Assembly: GCA_023134135.1 (NCBI GenBank)
Contig: JAGLVB010000011.1
Coordinates: 1-48,096, forward strand
Origin: Candidatus Aenigmatarchaeota archaeon
GTDB lineage: Archaea > Aenigmatarchaeota > Aenigmatarchaeia > QMZS01
Reading direction: 5' to 3'
DNA: 48,096 nucleotides
Position numbers and translations under genes: made by a program. The notes beneath the pieces were generated by a model, which was not told where the DNA came from, did not search any database, and saw only the letters and a program-made list of their open reading frames with translations. This document shows positions 19,501-27,913 of this stretch, piece by piece (the first letter of the stretch is position 1; the number at the start of each line of letters is the position of its first letter).

Positions 19501-19703
19501 AATTCTGCGAAGAATTGAAAAAGCAGAAAATAGAATTTTCACTAAAAAAGCAGGATGAATGGGAGGATTATTTCAATCAATACATAAAAGAACTTTTAAA
19601 ACTGAAAGAAGATATTGAAACAACTAATAAAGAAATTGATGAAATGGTTTATAAATTATATGGAATTACTGATAAAGAAAGGAAGATAATTGAAGAGATA
19701 TAA
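16539..19703 (+). CDS. Type IIG-like restriction-modification enzyme (nuclease + N6-adenine methyltransferase + specificity region)
   Basis: ILDPACGSGAFLIKAVDILL (motif I), VIGNPPYV (motif IV); N-terminal nuclease-like FSFEDENNNKFVCFEAKGTD. Confidence 0.9.
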   Translation: MEKELFNPKTIEKFCSKVILTPLQKKSAKEWLKLLDEGKLKKERESYPSFMTIILKDLLGYDISLDSLKHEDKNMEFSFEDENNNKFVCFEAKGTDTKDLWAYQHRDTKARETPVNQINDYLYKLVIPYGILTNYKIFVLFDRNKGYESYHKFDFSEIKDDEEKLKEFVAIFSKNSLGGNFIKELEEASSVEDRNFTKEFYKLFHETRLMLIKDFEENGLTKEEAVHYAQVYLNRLMFIFFAEDTGLLDERYFEEKILQVLKTGILDKHSDYISTKIKNMFLELNKEIPRQIKGFNGGLFKDELPRNVCFNDMREDKFFKDIYKQYKLDKKIKLFEQDKEIFEKYSNKINPVIKNLLLMASFDFKTEVNVNILGHIFEQSLTDLGDLQEGVISKRKKDGIFYTPEYITEYICRNTIIPYLSGKKATTSRELVLEYKDNIEELEVKFKKIKILDPACGSGAFLIKAVDILLNIQKEIQLFKQNEGEYIAIKVGRKVKKNKTQFNLLKWKEEDEARDIISNNIFGVDINEESVEITKLSLFLKTARKNKKLPVLDSNIKCGNSLIDDKTVDVKAFKWEDEFKEIINGGGFDVVIGNPPYVNSKQIIERDYLWKKYAEVLIMDLDLYEIFIYSGINNLLKDEGHFGFITPDSYFANQSFEKLRNFLIKNTQIINIVDFPYRFFPFDEVNTETAILILKKKRINKQDVKVNKIIKNEVLSLPLIYHNPKIVSIPMIKNTNCFFINMSKMGISIVSRIKDRLDFNEYFKLSNPSSLDRKKRYPKTRLRKYDKCVFDSIDLKNDSELKEISAPCIEGDNILRYLLHGQDKFTNISWNEGNKIKTINSSTLNFMREPKLVGQRITGQAKYRIVFTYDENKYITMPSVNIINLIKANENKDILFYLLGILNSTLYNFLYKDIFAESNTNITSDVFTTIPFPAPDLKIIPEKVKYIIQLNKELYDKKFKFINRIQQNLKLQKITKKLDNFFDLDFKQFCEELKKQKIEFSLKKQDEWEDYFNQYIKELLKLKEDIETTNKEIDEMVYKLYGITDKERKIIEEI

Positions 19704-19705
19704 AA

Positions 19706-20167
19706 ATGAAAAATATTAAAGAAAACCACAATTTAACAATTCTTGAAGAGGCAAGAAAAAGGTTTGATTATTTTGAAGAATCAAATAAATTATTAGAAAC
19801 AAAAAACAATTATTTGTTAGTTTTGAATACAGGTATTTTAATATTTTTTATTAACTTATTTGAGAATATTTCTTGTTATCTTATTGGTTCTTTAATCTCA
19901 ATATATTTTATAGGAACTATAAATTTAATACTATTAATTTACAATATGACTTCACGGAAATTTTTAAGTAATCCCAAAACTCAAATAATTAAAGAAGAAT
20001 ATGATAATTCTTTTATTGATGATTTAATCACGAGATATGAATACATAATTGACAAAAATCAAAAAATTGTGAATGAAAAAGGAGTTAAGATAAAATCTAT
20101 AGCTATTCTTACAGCCATAATTTTAATATCGTTAACGGTAATTTATATATTAAAAATGTTTATCTAA
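19706..20167 (+). CDS. Small membrane protein with 2+1 TM arrangement, coupled to the RM gene
   Basis: ATG 2 nt after RM stop; TM pair near N-terminus, cytosolic helix, C-terminal TM. Confidence 0.7.
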   Translation: MKNIKENHNLTILEEARKRFDYFEESNKLLETKNNYLLVLNTGILIFFINLFENISCYLIGSLISIYFIGTINLILLIYNMTSRKFLSNPKTQIIKEEYDNSFIDDLITRYEYIIDKNQKIVNEKGVKIKSIAILTAIILISLTVIYILKMFI

Positions 20168-20168
20168 T

Positions 20169-20267
20169 ATGGAAAACGAAGAAAAAATTAAACGTAAAAA
20201 GAGAAAAAATTTAGAAAATGCAGGAGAGCCTTGTATGAAAAGTGAACCTCTAAATATTTCGGAATAA
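20169..20267 (+). CDS. Possible small ORF (32 aa, Lys/Glu-rich)
   Basis: MENEEKIKRKKRKNLENAGEPCMKSEPLNISE, starts 1 nt after the preceding stop. Confidence 0.3.
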   Translation: MENEEKIKRKKRKNLENAGEPCMKSEPLNISE

Positions 20268-20428
20268 TGTGTATTTGATTTATGAAGTATAATTTATATA
20301 TTAACTAAAATCTATTGTTACTGCAATCTCTTATTTAAGCTATATTAAGCAATAATAAAGAAGAATTTCTATAGAAACTATTATAAATACTTTTTTATAT
20401 ATATATATATATAAAGATAAAAAAGTAA

Positions 20429-20481
20429 ACCCCTTGTTCCGGTAGAACAGGAGTTAGCTTAACACTCATTCCACAAGGGGT
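20429..20481. ncRNA. Candidate structured RNA element (strand uncertain)
   Basis: ACCCCTTGT (20429-20437) perfectly complementary to ACAAGGGGT (20473-20481), with internal hairpins; TATA-rich sequence about 25 nt upstream on +, T-rich tract on - strand side. Confidence 0.4.
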
Positions 20482-20648
20482 ATGTTTCAGGCACACCAAA
20501 AACATAATTATATTGAGTTTAAATTATATATAGAGCCTTTTGATTGTGTATTACAATATATTAAACTACCAATCCATAATATTATTTTAAAATTCATCCA
20601 ACCTATTGTTAACAAGAAACCTCAACTAACCCTTAACAGGTTACAAAA

Positions 20649-21644
20649 TCACATAAACCTACTTAACAATTCCCCTCTTGAACGAGGACTTATGTACGCG
20701 GGAGGGATATCCAACATTGTAAATGCACCATATTGAGATTCATTGTATAATTTATCAACAGCTCTTGCGCAAGCCACCAGAATACTTCCGGTTGCTTCAG
20801 GATTGCTTTCCCATTGATTTCCATATTCTATGCTTGCTTTGTTTCCAATCCCGGTTTCTCCCACAGCAATCATAACCCCATCATGGGGCATCCCATAGCA
20901 TATTTTTTCCAAATCATCCTGCGAAACAAATTTAACTTTAGTTTCGTATTCATCAAAATAAGCGGGCATAGATATTATCTCATTTTCAATTTGTTCTCTA
21001 TCCGCGCCTTTTTTTGCCACAACATAAACTTCCCTGCTATGCATTTCTCCGGGGGAAAGATTTGGGTTTTCTCCACTTTTAACCCTGTTCATAGCATCAT
21101 CCAAAGCATGGGTATATTGTCTGGCATCTTCAACACCTTCCACTCTCCTTACAGCATCAGAATGCCCCATACTCAATCCCCCTCTTTCTTTCAGACCATA
21201 AAATCCTTTTGGAATGCAGCCCGGGATAAGCGCATCCGCTAAAACCCGATTTACAGAAAATGTTCCCGGATCCCAACCACCGCTAATAACTGATGAATGT
21301 TCTTTTGAACGGGCTGTTTCATCCATTTTTTTAAAATATGCGGGGATATTTGCATGAGTATCAAAACTATCCACTGTATTATAAATCTCTGAAAAAACAG
21401 GACCCTGTACAGGTAAATCGCTTTTAGAACCTCCGCACAATATCGCAACATCAGCGTCAAGAATATCCTTTTTTTCTAATATATCTGATTGTAAATATAC
21501 AGGAGTAATATCATTTAATTCCGCTTCAACCCTTGCGGGATTTCGGGAAATAATGCCTCCCAGCTCAATATCATCATTTCTTAGGATAGCTTCATAAACT
21601 CCTTTTCCAACATTTCCATATCCCACAATTGCAACTTTTGCCAT
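20649..21644 (-). CDS. ddh: meso-Diaminopimelate D-dehydrogenase
   Basis: MAKVAIVGYGNVGKGVYEAI, VDSFDTHANIPAYF, SGGWDPGTFSVNRVLADA, AFTMLDIPPAYISPRSRGELLSRFM. Confidence 0.9.
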   Translation of the reverse strand: MAKVAIVGYGNVGKGVYEAILRNDDIELGGIISRNPARVEAELNDITPVYLQSDILEKKDILDADVAILCGGSKSDLPVQGPVFSEIYNTVDSFDTHANIPAYFKKMDETARSKEHSSVISGGWDPGTFSVNRVLADALIPGCIPKGFYGLKERGGLSMGHSDAVRRVEGVEDARQYTHALDDAMNRVKSGENPNLSPGEMHSREVYVVAKKGADREQIENEIISMPAYFDEYETKVKFVSQDDLEKICYGMPHDGVMIAVGETGIGNKASIEYGNQWESNPEATGSILVACARAVDKLYNESQYGAFTMLDIPPAYISPRSRGELLSRFM

Positions 21645-21723
21645 AATAAAAACTATTATTAAGTTATAAATAGTGGTTTCACGGTTTACTAAACAGGATT
21701 AATCTAAAACTATTTTTCAACAT

Positions 21724-22440
21724 TTACTCATAACTAATCCAATCACTTTTATTGGAAAGTATCTCCCCATTATCAATATCCAGTTCAACTATCCAAGCCC
21801 CGATATCTGGTGAAACTTTATTGTTTTTCCTATTTGGTTCATTAAGAAAAGTTCCTAAATGATAACAAGCAATATCATTATACAAGTGGCAATTGGATAT
21901 ATGTTTATGACCTACGCCAAGAATATCCGGGTTAGTTGAGAATAAATTTAGATATTCACCAAATTCAAATAATCCTCTATATGGAGATCCTCTGCTCGGA
22001 TGGATTATTTCCATAGTAACTCCATCTTTTAGTTCAACAAGACCATCATATTTACCAAGATAATCTATATCTTTTCTTTTGTAGCATAACTCTTCAACAA
22101 CATTTTTGCCTTTATGATTCTTAATCAAATGATTGCCTGAGATTAATTTCATATTCAAATCTTTTTGTCCCGGAATTAATTTATTAAAATATTTTATCTG
22201 TTCTTTTATTCCAAAACAATCAGGAAGCAAATCATTTAATTGTGATCTATATATCCGATAACCTTCAAACAAATCACCCCCGTGAAATATCTGTTTAACA
22301 CCCCGTTCTTTTAGCAAGTCTAGATAATCCAAAATATAATTTTCATTTGCATGTTTATTGCCTATGTGCCAATCACTTGTAAATCCAAAAAAATCAGAGT
22401 CGGTTTGGTGAGGATAATTCAGCTTATCCTTACGCCTCAT
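21724..22440 (-). CDS. Calcineurin-like metallophosphoesterase
   Basis: TSDWHIGNKH, HGGDLFEG, SGNH, GVGHKH. Confidence 0.85.
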   Translation of the reverse strand: MRRKDKLNYPHQTDSDFFGFTSDWHIGNKHANENYILDYLDLLKERGVKQIFHGGDLFEGYRIYRSQLNDLLPDCFGIKEQIKYFNKLIPGQKDLNMKLISGNHLIKNHKGKNVVEELCYKRKDIDYLGKYDGLVELKDGVTMEIIHPSRGSPYRGLFEFGEYLNLFSTNPDILGVGHKHISNCHLYNDIACYHLGTFLNEPNRKNNKVSPDIGAWIVELDIDNGEILSNKSDWISYE

Positions 22441-22491
22441 ACTTATCTATTAACTTAAAGAATAATAAAAAATTGAAGAAACAATTACAAT

Positions 22492-23502
22492 TCAAGCACG
22501 AATCTCATACAAACCACTTACATTCTTAACCTCAAACCTCCTGTCCAAAAATTTCTCTGTAACCCAAATATTGGTTTTTGTGTGGTTGGTGAGTTCAGAA
22601 ACTTTGCAACCTGAATTTCCATCCGCAAGACCCATAAACGGAATCAACTGGTCTGCAAGATGCTTGTCAACTGTCGCCCCTGAGTTAATTTCCTTAGCTA
22701 AAATCTCGGCGCATTCACTCCCAACCTTTTCTGCCTTTTTTCCAATCTCTCCGAGAGTTCCTGCCCCCAAAATAGTTTTATCTGTCCAGAGTTCAATTCC
22801 TGTTCCGACCGAAGTTGAATTAACATATTCTGTTTTTATTTCCACCGGAAGATTTAGTTTTTCAAGAATTTTCTCTGCTCCCTCAACCTGCCTTTCAGCA
22901 ACCTTTGCGTTTCTCAGTTTTTCAGAAACAATTGAAATTCCTTTAATTTTGTCAACCCCCTTTTCGATAGAAAAACCTTTTAATTTAGACGGGAAAATCT
23001 CCGCAACAACTCTAGCCCCGCCCTTTGGATAAAACCCGTGTTTTAGAATTTTTACATCTGCCTTAAAACCAAATCTTTCGAGAATTGGCAAAAATACTTT
23101 CTGAAGATAAACAACTGAAGGAGCCCATTTACCAAAAGTCCCCCCGCCTTCAATTTCAATTTTGAGAGGTTTAGTCAAATTAACGCAGGCAGGAAAAATC
23201 GCCTGCAAAACTAATCCCACAGAACCCGCTGTTGAAATATTAATTGTTAATTTTTCCTTATCAATTTTCCCAGGATGAAAAGAGATCTCTTCTGAGCCAA
23301 TTTTACCCCCTTCCAGTTTTGCATTGCACAATTCAGCAACAGCGGATATCGCCGCCAGATGTTGAGCTTTTAGCCCGGGTGTTGGTCTCCCAGCCCTTAT
23401 ATTAAATATACGAACAGGTTTCCCTGTTAAACAGGATAAAGCAACAGAAGTCCTTAATATCTGCCCTCCACCTTCAAGGTAATTTCCATCAATCTCCATC
23501 AT
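22492..23502 (-). CDS. rtcA: RNA 3'-terminal phosphate cyclase
   Basis: EIDGNYLEGGGQILRTSVALSCLTGKPVRI...RPGL-like start; HLADQLIPFMGLA. Confidence 0.95.
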   Translation of the reverse strand: MMEIDGNYLEGGGQILRTSVALSCLTGKPVRIFNIRAGRPTPGLKAQHLAAISAVAELCNAKLEGGKIGSEEISFHPGKIDKEKLTINISTAGSVGLVLQAIFPACVNLTKPLKIEIEGGGTFGKWAPSVVYLQKVFLPILERFGFKADVKILKHGFYPKGGARVVAEIFPSKLKGFSIEKGVDKIKGISIVSEKLRNAKVAERQVEGAEKILEKLNLPVEIKTEYVNSTSVGTGIELWTDKTILGAGTLGEIGKKAEKVGSECAEILAKEINSGATVDKHLADQLIPFMGLADGNSGCKVSELTNHTKTNIWVTEKFLDRRFEVKNVSGLYEIRA

Positions 23503-23543
23503 AATTTATTGATAATAGTTTTTTTAGAAAAACAATAGATTAT

Positions 23544-23777
23544 GCGGCTGTAGTCTAGTGGTTAGGATCCTGGCTTCCCATGAACCTTTCCTAATTTGCA
23601 AAGCAAATTTGGGCACCGTTTAAAGGACGAGTGTTTTTTTGGAAAAGAAAACTTCAATGAAAAGAAAGGAAAATTTTGATATTATAAACCAGGTCAAGTT
23701 TCGGTAACAGCCAGTAACTCGGGTACATTCGTTTGACTCTGTTTGAACAATGCCGTAATCAAATCCCGGCGGCCGCA
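23544..23777 (+). tRNA. tRNA-Gly(CCC) with two introns (about 23581-23708 and 23725-23758)
   Basis: Acceptor GCGGCTG/CGGCCGC; anticodon stem CTGGC/GCCAG with CCC at 23577-23579; spliced product GCGGCTGTAGTCTAGTGGTTAGGATCCTGGCTTCCCAAGCCAGTAACTCGGGTTCAAATCCCGGCGGCCGCA. Confidence 0.88.
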
Positions 23778-24532
23778 TTTAACTTTTTAAAATTAGGTGG
23801 GTAATAAATTCCAATCCAATCGCAAAGCTTCTCTATTTTACTTCTTTCATAAGGCGGCAATTCCCCAAAAGATTTAGTCTCTAAAACCTGTTCTGAATCA
23901 GAGTTTACCCCATAAATATCATAAATTGCATTGACTGTGTCTTCAACCACATTAAGATATGGTGGTATATCTTTTCTTAAATTTTCTTCACTGGCAAATT
24001 TTATAGGGGATTCTATCATAATTATTGGATAAGCTGATGAAGCAACCAAACTGCATTTATCACTACCTTCTTTATACACATAAAATCCTCTTTCTTTTTC
24101 TGAATCAATACAATATTTTTTGCCAAGTTTTTCCTTTAATTCAGGAAATTCATCTAATATCACATCATCTTCGAGTGAATCTAATTTTAATAGGTCAAAT
24201 AATATTATTGAATTGATATTATAATCATAGGATCTAAAACTAATTTGTATTCCTGAATCCTGACTGGTTAAATGATTCTTAACAAAAATAGGCATTAATT
24301 TTTCAAGAGGTGATTCTAAATTATATTCAGGACTAATCTCTTTACTCACTCTGCTTACACCAGTTTCACACATACTTGTTCCAGGCACCCAATAATCATA
24401 TACCCCTCCTTTAACTATAGAATATCCTGTTTTTCTAACCTTTGTAGTACAAGGCTCTATTCTACTTTTACCTTCATCAAGCCCAGATTTTATGTTATAA
24501 TATCCTTCAATATTGTTATTTATTCTAAACAT
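23759..24532 (-). CDS. Hypothetical protein whose last codons are antisense to the tRNA-Gly 3' end
   Basis: 257-aa ORF; 19-nt overlap with tRNA-Gly. Confidence 0.65.
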   Translation of the reverse strand: MFRINNNIEGYYNIKSGLDEGKSRIEPCTTKVRKTGYSIVKGGVYDYWVPGTSMCETGVSRVSKEISPEYNLESPLEKLMPIFVKNHLTSQDSGIQISFRSYDYNINSIILFDLLKLDSLEDDVILDEFPELKEKLGKKYCIDSEKERGFYVYKEGSDKCSLVASSAYPIIMIESPIKFASEENLRKDIPPYLNVVEDTVNAIYDIYGVNSDSEQVLETKSFGELPPYERSKIEKLCDWIGIYYPPNFKKLNAAAGI

Positions 24533-24646
24533 AATTATTATTATAAGAAAATTTTAAATAATGTTATTACTTTTAAATTAGAATAATATTTAAATAAAAT
24601 TAGATAAACTAAACTACCCGTTTATTCTATTACAGGAAAGATAATT

Positions 24647-25249
24647 ATGAATTCCAAAAAATTCAAAGGCGCCTCTGTAATAATAAGTTCAATCATGCTT
24701 ATAGGAGTTCTCCTTGTAATTACTTCTGTTGCATACACATGGGGGATGCCAATGATTCAGAGAAATATGGATAAACCAACTTTGTACAAAGCGGAAAACT
24801 TCCTCGATAAACTTGATAAAAAAGTTGATGAAGTCGCCAAATTAGGTTCAATAGAAGAACTTGTTTTTAACATACCCGGGGAAATAAAAATAGATGCAAA
24901 AAACAATACAATAGAATTTTCAGTGCAAACAGAGACTGCTATCTACGGGGGAGGACAGTTTATATGTTTCAGCAAAAGCTGCAATCTAACAGGAGGAGAA
25001 TTTGGAGAAGATTCTTATTCAGTTACCGGGGCTTATGTTCATATGCTTGATACTTATGCTTCCCTTACAACATACAAAATAATCTACAGGAATCTTACAA
25101 AAAGCGACGGAAGTGTTTATCTCTTAGATATTGTAACACCCTACAACGCAACCATCATAGGCTCTGAGAATTCAAAAATAGTGATAAGTAAAATAGGAGA
25201 AGAAAGGGGAGCCCTGACAAAAACTCTTGTATTAGTAGATATTAGATAA
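24647..25249 (+). CDS. Archaeal type IV pilin/archaellin-like protein
   Basis: N-terminal SKKFKGASVIISSIMLIGVLLVITSVAYTWG. Confidence 0.7.
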   Translation: MNSKKFKGASVIISSIMLIGVLLVITSVAYTWGMPMIQRNMDKPTLYKAENFLDKLDKKVDEVAKLGSIEELVFNIPGEIKIDAKNNTIEFSVQTETAIYGGGQFICFSKSCNLTGGEFGEDSYSVTGAYVHMLDTYASLTTYKIIYRNLTKSDGSVYLLDIVTPYNATIIGSENSKIVISKIGEERGALTKTLVLVDIR

Positions 25250-25263
25250 AAATCTATATTTTT

Positions 25264-25680
25264 ATGAAGGGGCAGCATAAGATAATTAATGAACTATTGT
25301 TATTTGGGATTGGCGCATTAGTAACCTTATCTCTTGCTGGAACAGTAGCTTCTTTCGTCACTTCACTTCAAAGACAGGCGCAGACAGAACAATATTATAT
25401 AATATCCAACCTTGTATCAATGGCGACAACAAAAGCATATCTGTGCGGCAAGTCAGCAGATTGCAGCATCACCGTAGATATACCGGAAAAATTATCTGAT
25501 GCAAGATATACAATTTCATTAAGTAAAAATCACATTAATGTCCGAAATTTTAGAAGCGATAAAGGAATAACCAGGAAGCTACTCAACCTTGAATATATTT
25601 TAACAAACGGACTAGCAACAAGTTCCGCAGGATATTTTATTTTATCTTCAACTGAAGGTAATATAAGAATTTCAAGATAA
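25264..25680 (+). CDS. Pilin-like/secretion-associated protein
   Basis: MKGQHKIINELLLFGIGALVTLSLAGTVASFV N-terminal helix; operon with ATPase. Confidence 0.6.
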   Translation: MKGQHKIINELLLFGIGALVTLSLAGTVASFVTSLQRQAQTEQYYIISNLVSMATTKAYLCGKSADCSITVDIPEKLSDARYTISLSKNHINVRNFRSDKGITRKLLNLEYILTNGLATSSAGYFILSSTEGNIRISR

Positions 25681-27563
25681 TGGTAAAAGTAATTATTAGA
25701 AAGAGGGTTAAAAAAATCAAACCAATAAAACTCAAGAAAAATATGGATTACGTGTTCAAAAAAAGACCTATTGTAATCAATTACATACCCCCTAAAATAG
25801 AGAGACCTAAAGAAGAACCAAAAGAAAAGAAACAACAAATACCTCAATGGCAATTCCCGCCCTCGCCTAATTTTGAATGGATGAAAAGAGATAAAGATAA
25901 AAAAAAGGATATCAAATGGGAAGGTTTGCCTTTCCCATACACAGAATCAGATATAAAACAAACTGAAACATCATTTAAAAAACAGGATTTGCGCGCAATA
26001 TCAATGAAATATCCTTTAATTCCAAACCAACCAAAAAGAGGAGAAGAAATATACGCTTACGCGCATATACACTGGAATGAAATTAATAGTGAACTGATTT
26101 ATCAGATTGTGGAGCCTGAGATAAGTGAATATGATAAACAGGTTTTGAAAGTTCTAAAGGATTACATCAGGGAAAAAATTGACATTGATTTTGCGGCAAT
26201 AAAAAAATTTGAGGCAAGAAATTATATCTTTAAAAAAATTGATGATGCTATTGCTTACTTTAAATTAGATCTTCCTGATTTAATGGTAAAAATTTTCAGG
26301 TATTATGTTTACAGGGATTTCCTTGGTTTTGATATGGTGGAACCCTTATTGCAGGATGAGAATATAGAAGATATTTCATGCGATGGAACAAATATTCCAT
26401 TCTACATCGTGCATAGGGATTCAAGATTTGGCTCAATAAAAACAAATGTTGTTTTTGATAATCCTGAAAAACTGGATTCTTTTGTAATGAAATTGGCTCA
26501 GAAATGCGGAAGAGACCTTTCTGTTGCGCACCCTTTGCTTGATGGAATTTTGCCTGATAACAGCAGAGTCCAAGCAACCCTGGCAACAGACATTGCAAGA
26601 AGAGGTTCAAATTTTACCATCCGTAGATTTAGCAAAGAACCATTTACACCGTCAAAACAAGTATTATCCCACACCTGCGATGTTAATATAATGGCTTACC
26701 TGTGGTTTGCAATGGAAAACGGGCGTTCCATATTAATTTCAGGAGGAACCGGTTCAGGTAAAACTTCTTTTCTAAATTCAATTTCAATGCTTGCGAGACC
26801 AGAAGAAAAAATTGTGAGCATAGAAGACACAGGCGAACTTCAGTTGCCGCATCCCAACTGGATACCGGAAGTCGCAAGGTCAGAACTTACCACAGGAGGC
26901 AGGGGTTCAGTAACATTATTTGATTTGTTAAGAGAGAGTTTGAGGCAAAGACCAGACCGGATTATTGTTGGTGAGGTGAGAGGAAAAGAAGCTTTTGTTT
27001 TATTTCAGGCAATGGCTACAGGACACCCCGGACTTGCAACAATCCACGCCGAGAGCATAGATACTTTAATAGATCGTTTAATAACAGAACCAATAAATCT
27101 TCCTTCAACATTGCTTGAAATATTGGATGTAATTGTTTTTATCTCAAGAGTTAAAATAGGCGACAGGATATTCAGAAGAATAACTGCTATAGAAGAAATT
27201 GCGGGGATGGATTATAAAACAAAAAGACCCTTGGTAAACAACTTTGCGAAATGGGACCCAAAATCAGACGAATTTAAAATTGCTGATAAATCTGTGGTAT
27301 TGAAAAATATTGTTGACCGGACAGGAATAGATAAATATGATATGGAAGCGGATATATTAAACAAAGCAAAAGTTCTTGAATGGATGACAAAAAACCAAAT
27401 CAGCGATTATAAACAAATAGGGGAATATTTTGCTCAATACAACGCTGATAATGCCAAATTTCTGGAAAGTATTGGCGAGACAGATGAAAGAAAAATTTCA
27501 CCAAAGGAAAGAGAACATCGCGATAGACATAAAAAATCACAGCATAAAAAGAAACATGATTGA
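25680..27563 (+). CDS. Type II/IV secretion system ATPase (archaeal GspE/TadA/ArlI-like)
   Basis: ILISGGTGSGKTSFLN Walker A, IVSIEDTGELQLPHPNW, RPDRIIVGEVRGKEAFVLFQAMATGHPGLATIHAES. Confidence 0.95.
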   Translation: MVKVIIRKRVKKIKPIKLKKNMDYVFKKRPIVINYIPPKIERPKEEPKEKKQQIPQWQFPPSPNFEWMKRDKDKKKDIKWEGLPFPYTESDIKQTETSFKKQDLRAISMKYPLIPNQPKRGEEIYAYAHIHWNEINSELIYQIVEPEISEYDKQVLKVLKDYIREKIDIDFAAIKKFEARNYIFKKIDDAIAYFKLDLPDLMVKIFRYYVYRDFLGFDMVEPLLQDENIEDISCDGTNIPFYIVHRDSRFGSIKTNVVFDNPEKLDSFVMKLAQKCGRDLSVAHPLLDGILPDNSRVQATLATDIARRGSNFTIRRFSKEPFTPSKQVLSHTCDVNIMAYLWFAMENGRSILISGGTGSGKTSFLNSISMLARPEEKIVSIEDTGELQLPHPNWIPEVARSELTTGGRGSVTLFDLLRESLRQRPDRIIVGEVRGKEAFVLFQAMATGHPGLATIHAESIDTLIDRLITEPINLPSTLLEILDVIVFISRVKIGDRIFRRITAIEEIAGMDYKTKRPLVNNFAKWDPKSDEFKIADKSVVLKNIVDRTGIDKYDMEADILNKAKVLEWMTKNQISDYKQIGEYFAQYNADNAKFLESIGETDERKISPKEREHRDRHKKSQHKKKHD

Positions 27564-27588
27564 TTGCAGATTTTAGAAGTATATATAT

Positions 27589-27608
27589 ATAATACTTATA
27601 AGTATTAT
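27589..27608. promoter_or_regulatory. 20-bp perfect palindrome overlapping the start codon of 27607-27912
   Basis: ATAATACTTATAAGTATTAT. Confidence 0.5.
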
Positions 27609-27912
27609 GTATCTTAACAAAAAACTTACTTTAGGAATCTTATTAACTTTTATAATTTGCATAGGCTCCGCAATCTTCGCAACTTATTCAATAGGACCTT
27701 ATGGTGATTATCCAAATCCGGGGGTTCATCCTGGGATGATGGGTCCCGGAACTTTTAATGCTTCTGGTGTAGTCAACCCTCAATGGAATTTTCCAGGTGA
27801 TTTAAATATTGATGGAACTATTGTTAGCTCCACACTTAATATATCCGAGATTTGTTTAAATGGAGAATGTGTTACTTCCTGGGAAGGATTATTTGCTATA
27901 ATAACTGATTAA
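27607..27912 (+). CDS. Small secreted/membrane-anchored protein
   Basis: N-terminal hydrophobic segment; 1 nt before next CDS. Confidence 0.6.
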   Translation: MYLNKKLTLGILLTFIICIGSAIFATYSIGPYGDYPNPGVHPGMMGPGTFNASGVVNPQWNFPGDLNIDGTIVSSTLNISEICLNGECVTSWEGLFAIITD

Positions 27913-27913
27913 A

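Noticed and set aside
20482-20736. 84-aa + strand ORF
   Set aside because: Overlaps the ddh 3' end antisense and the candidate RNA region; no protein-like features.
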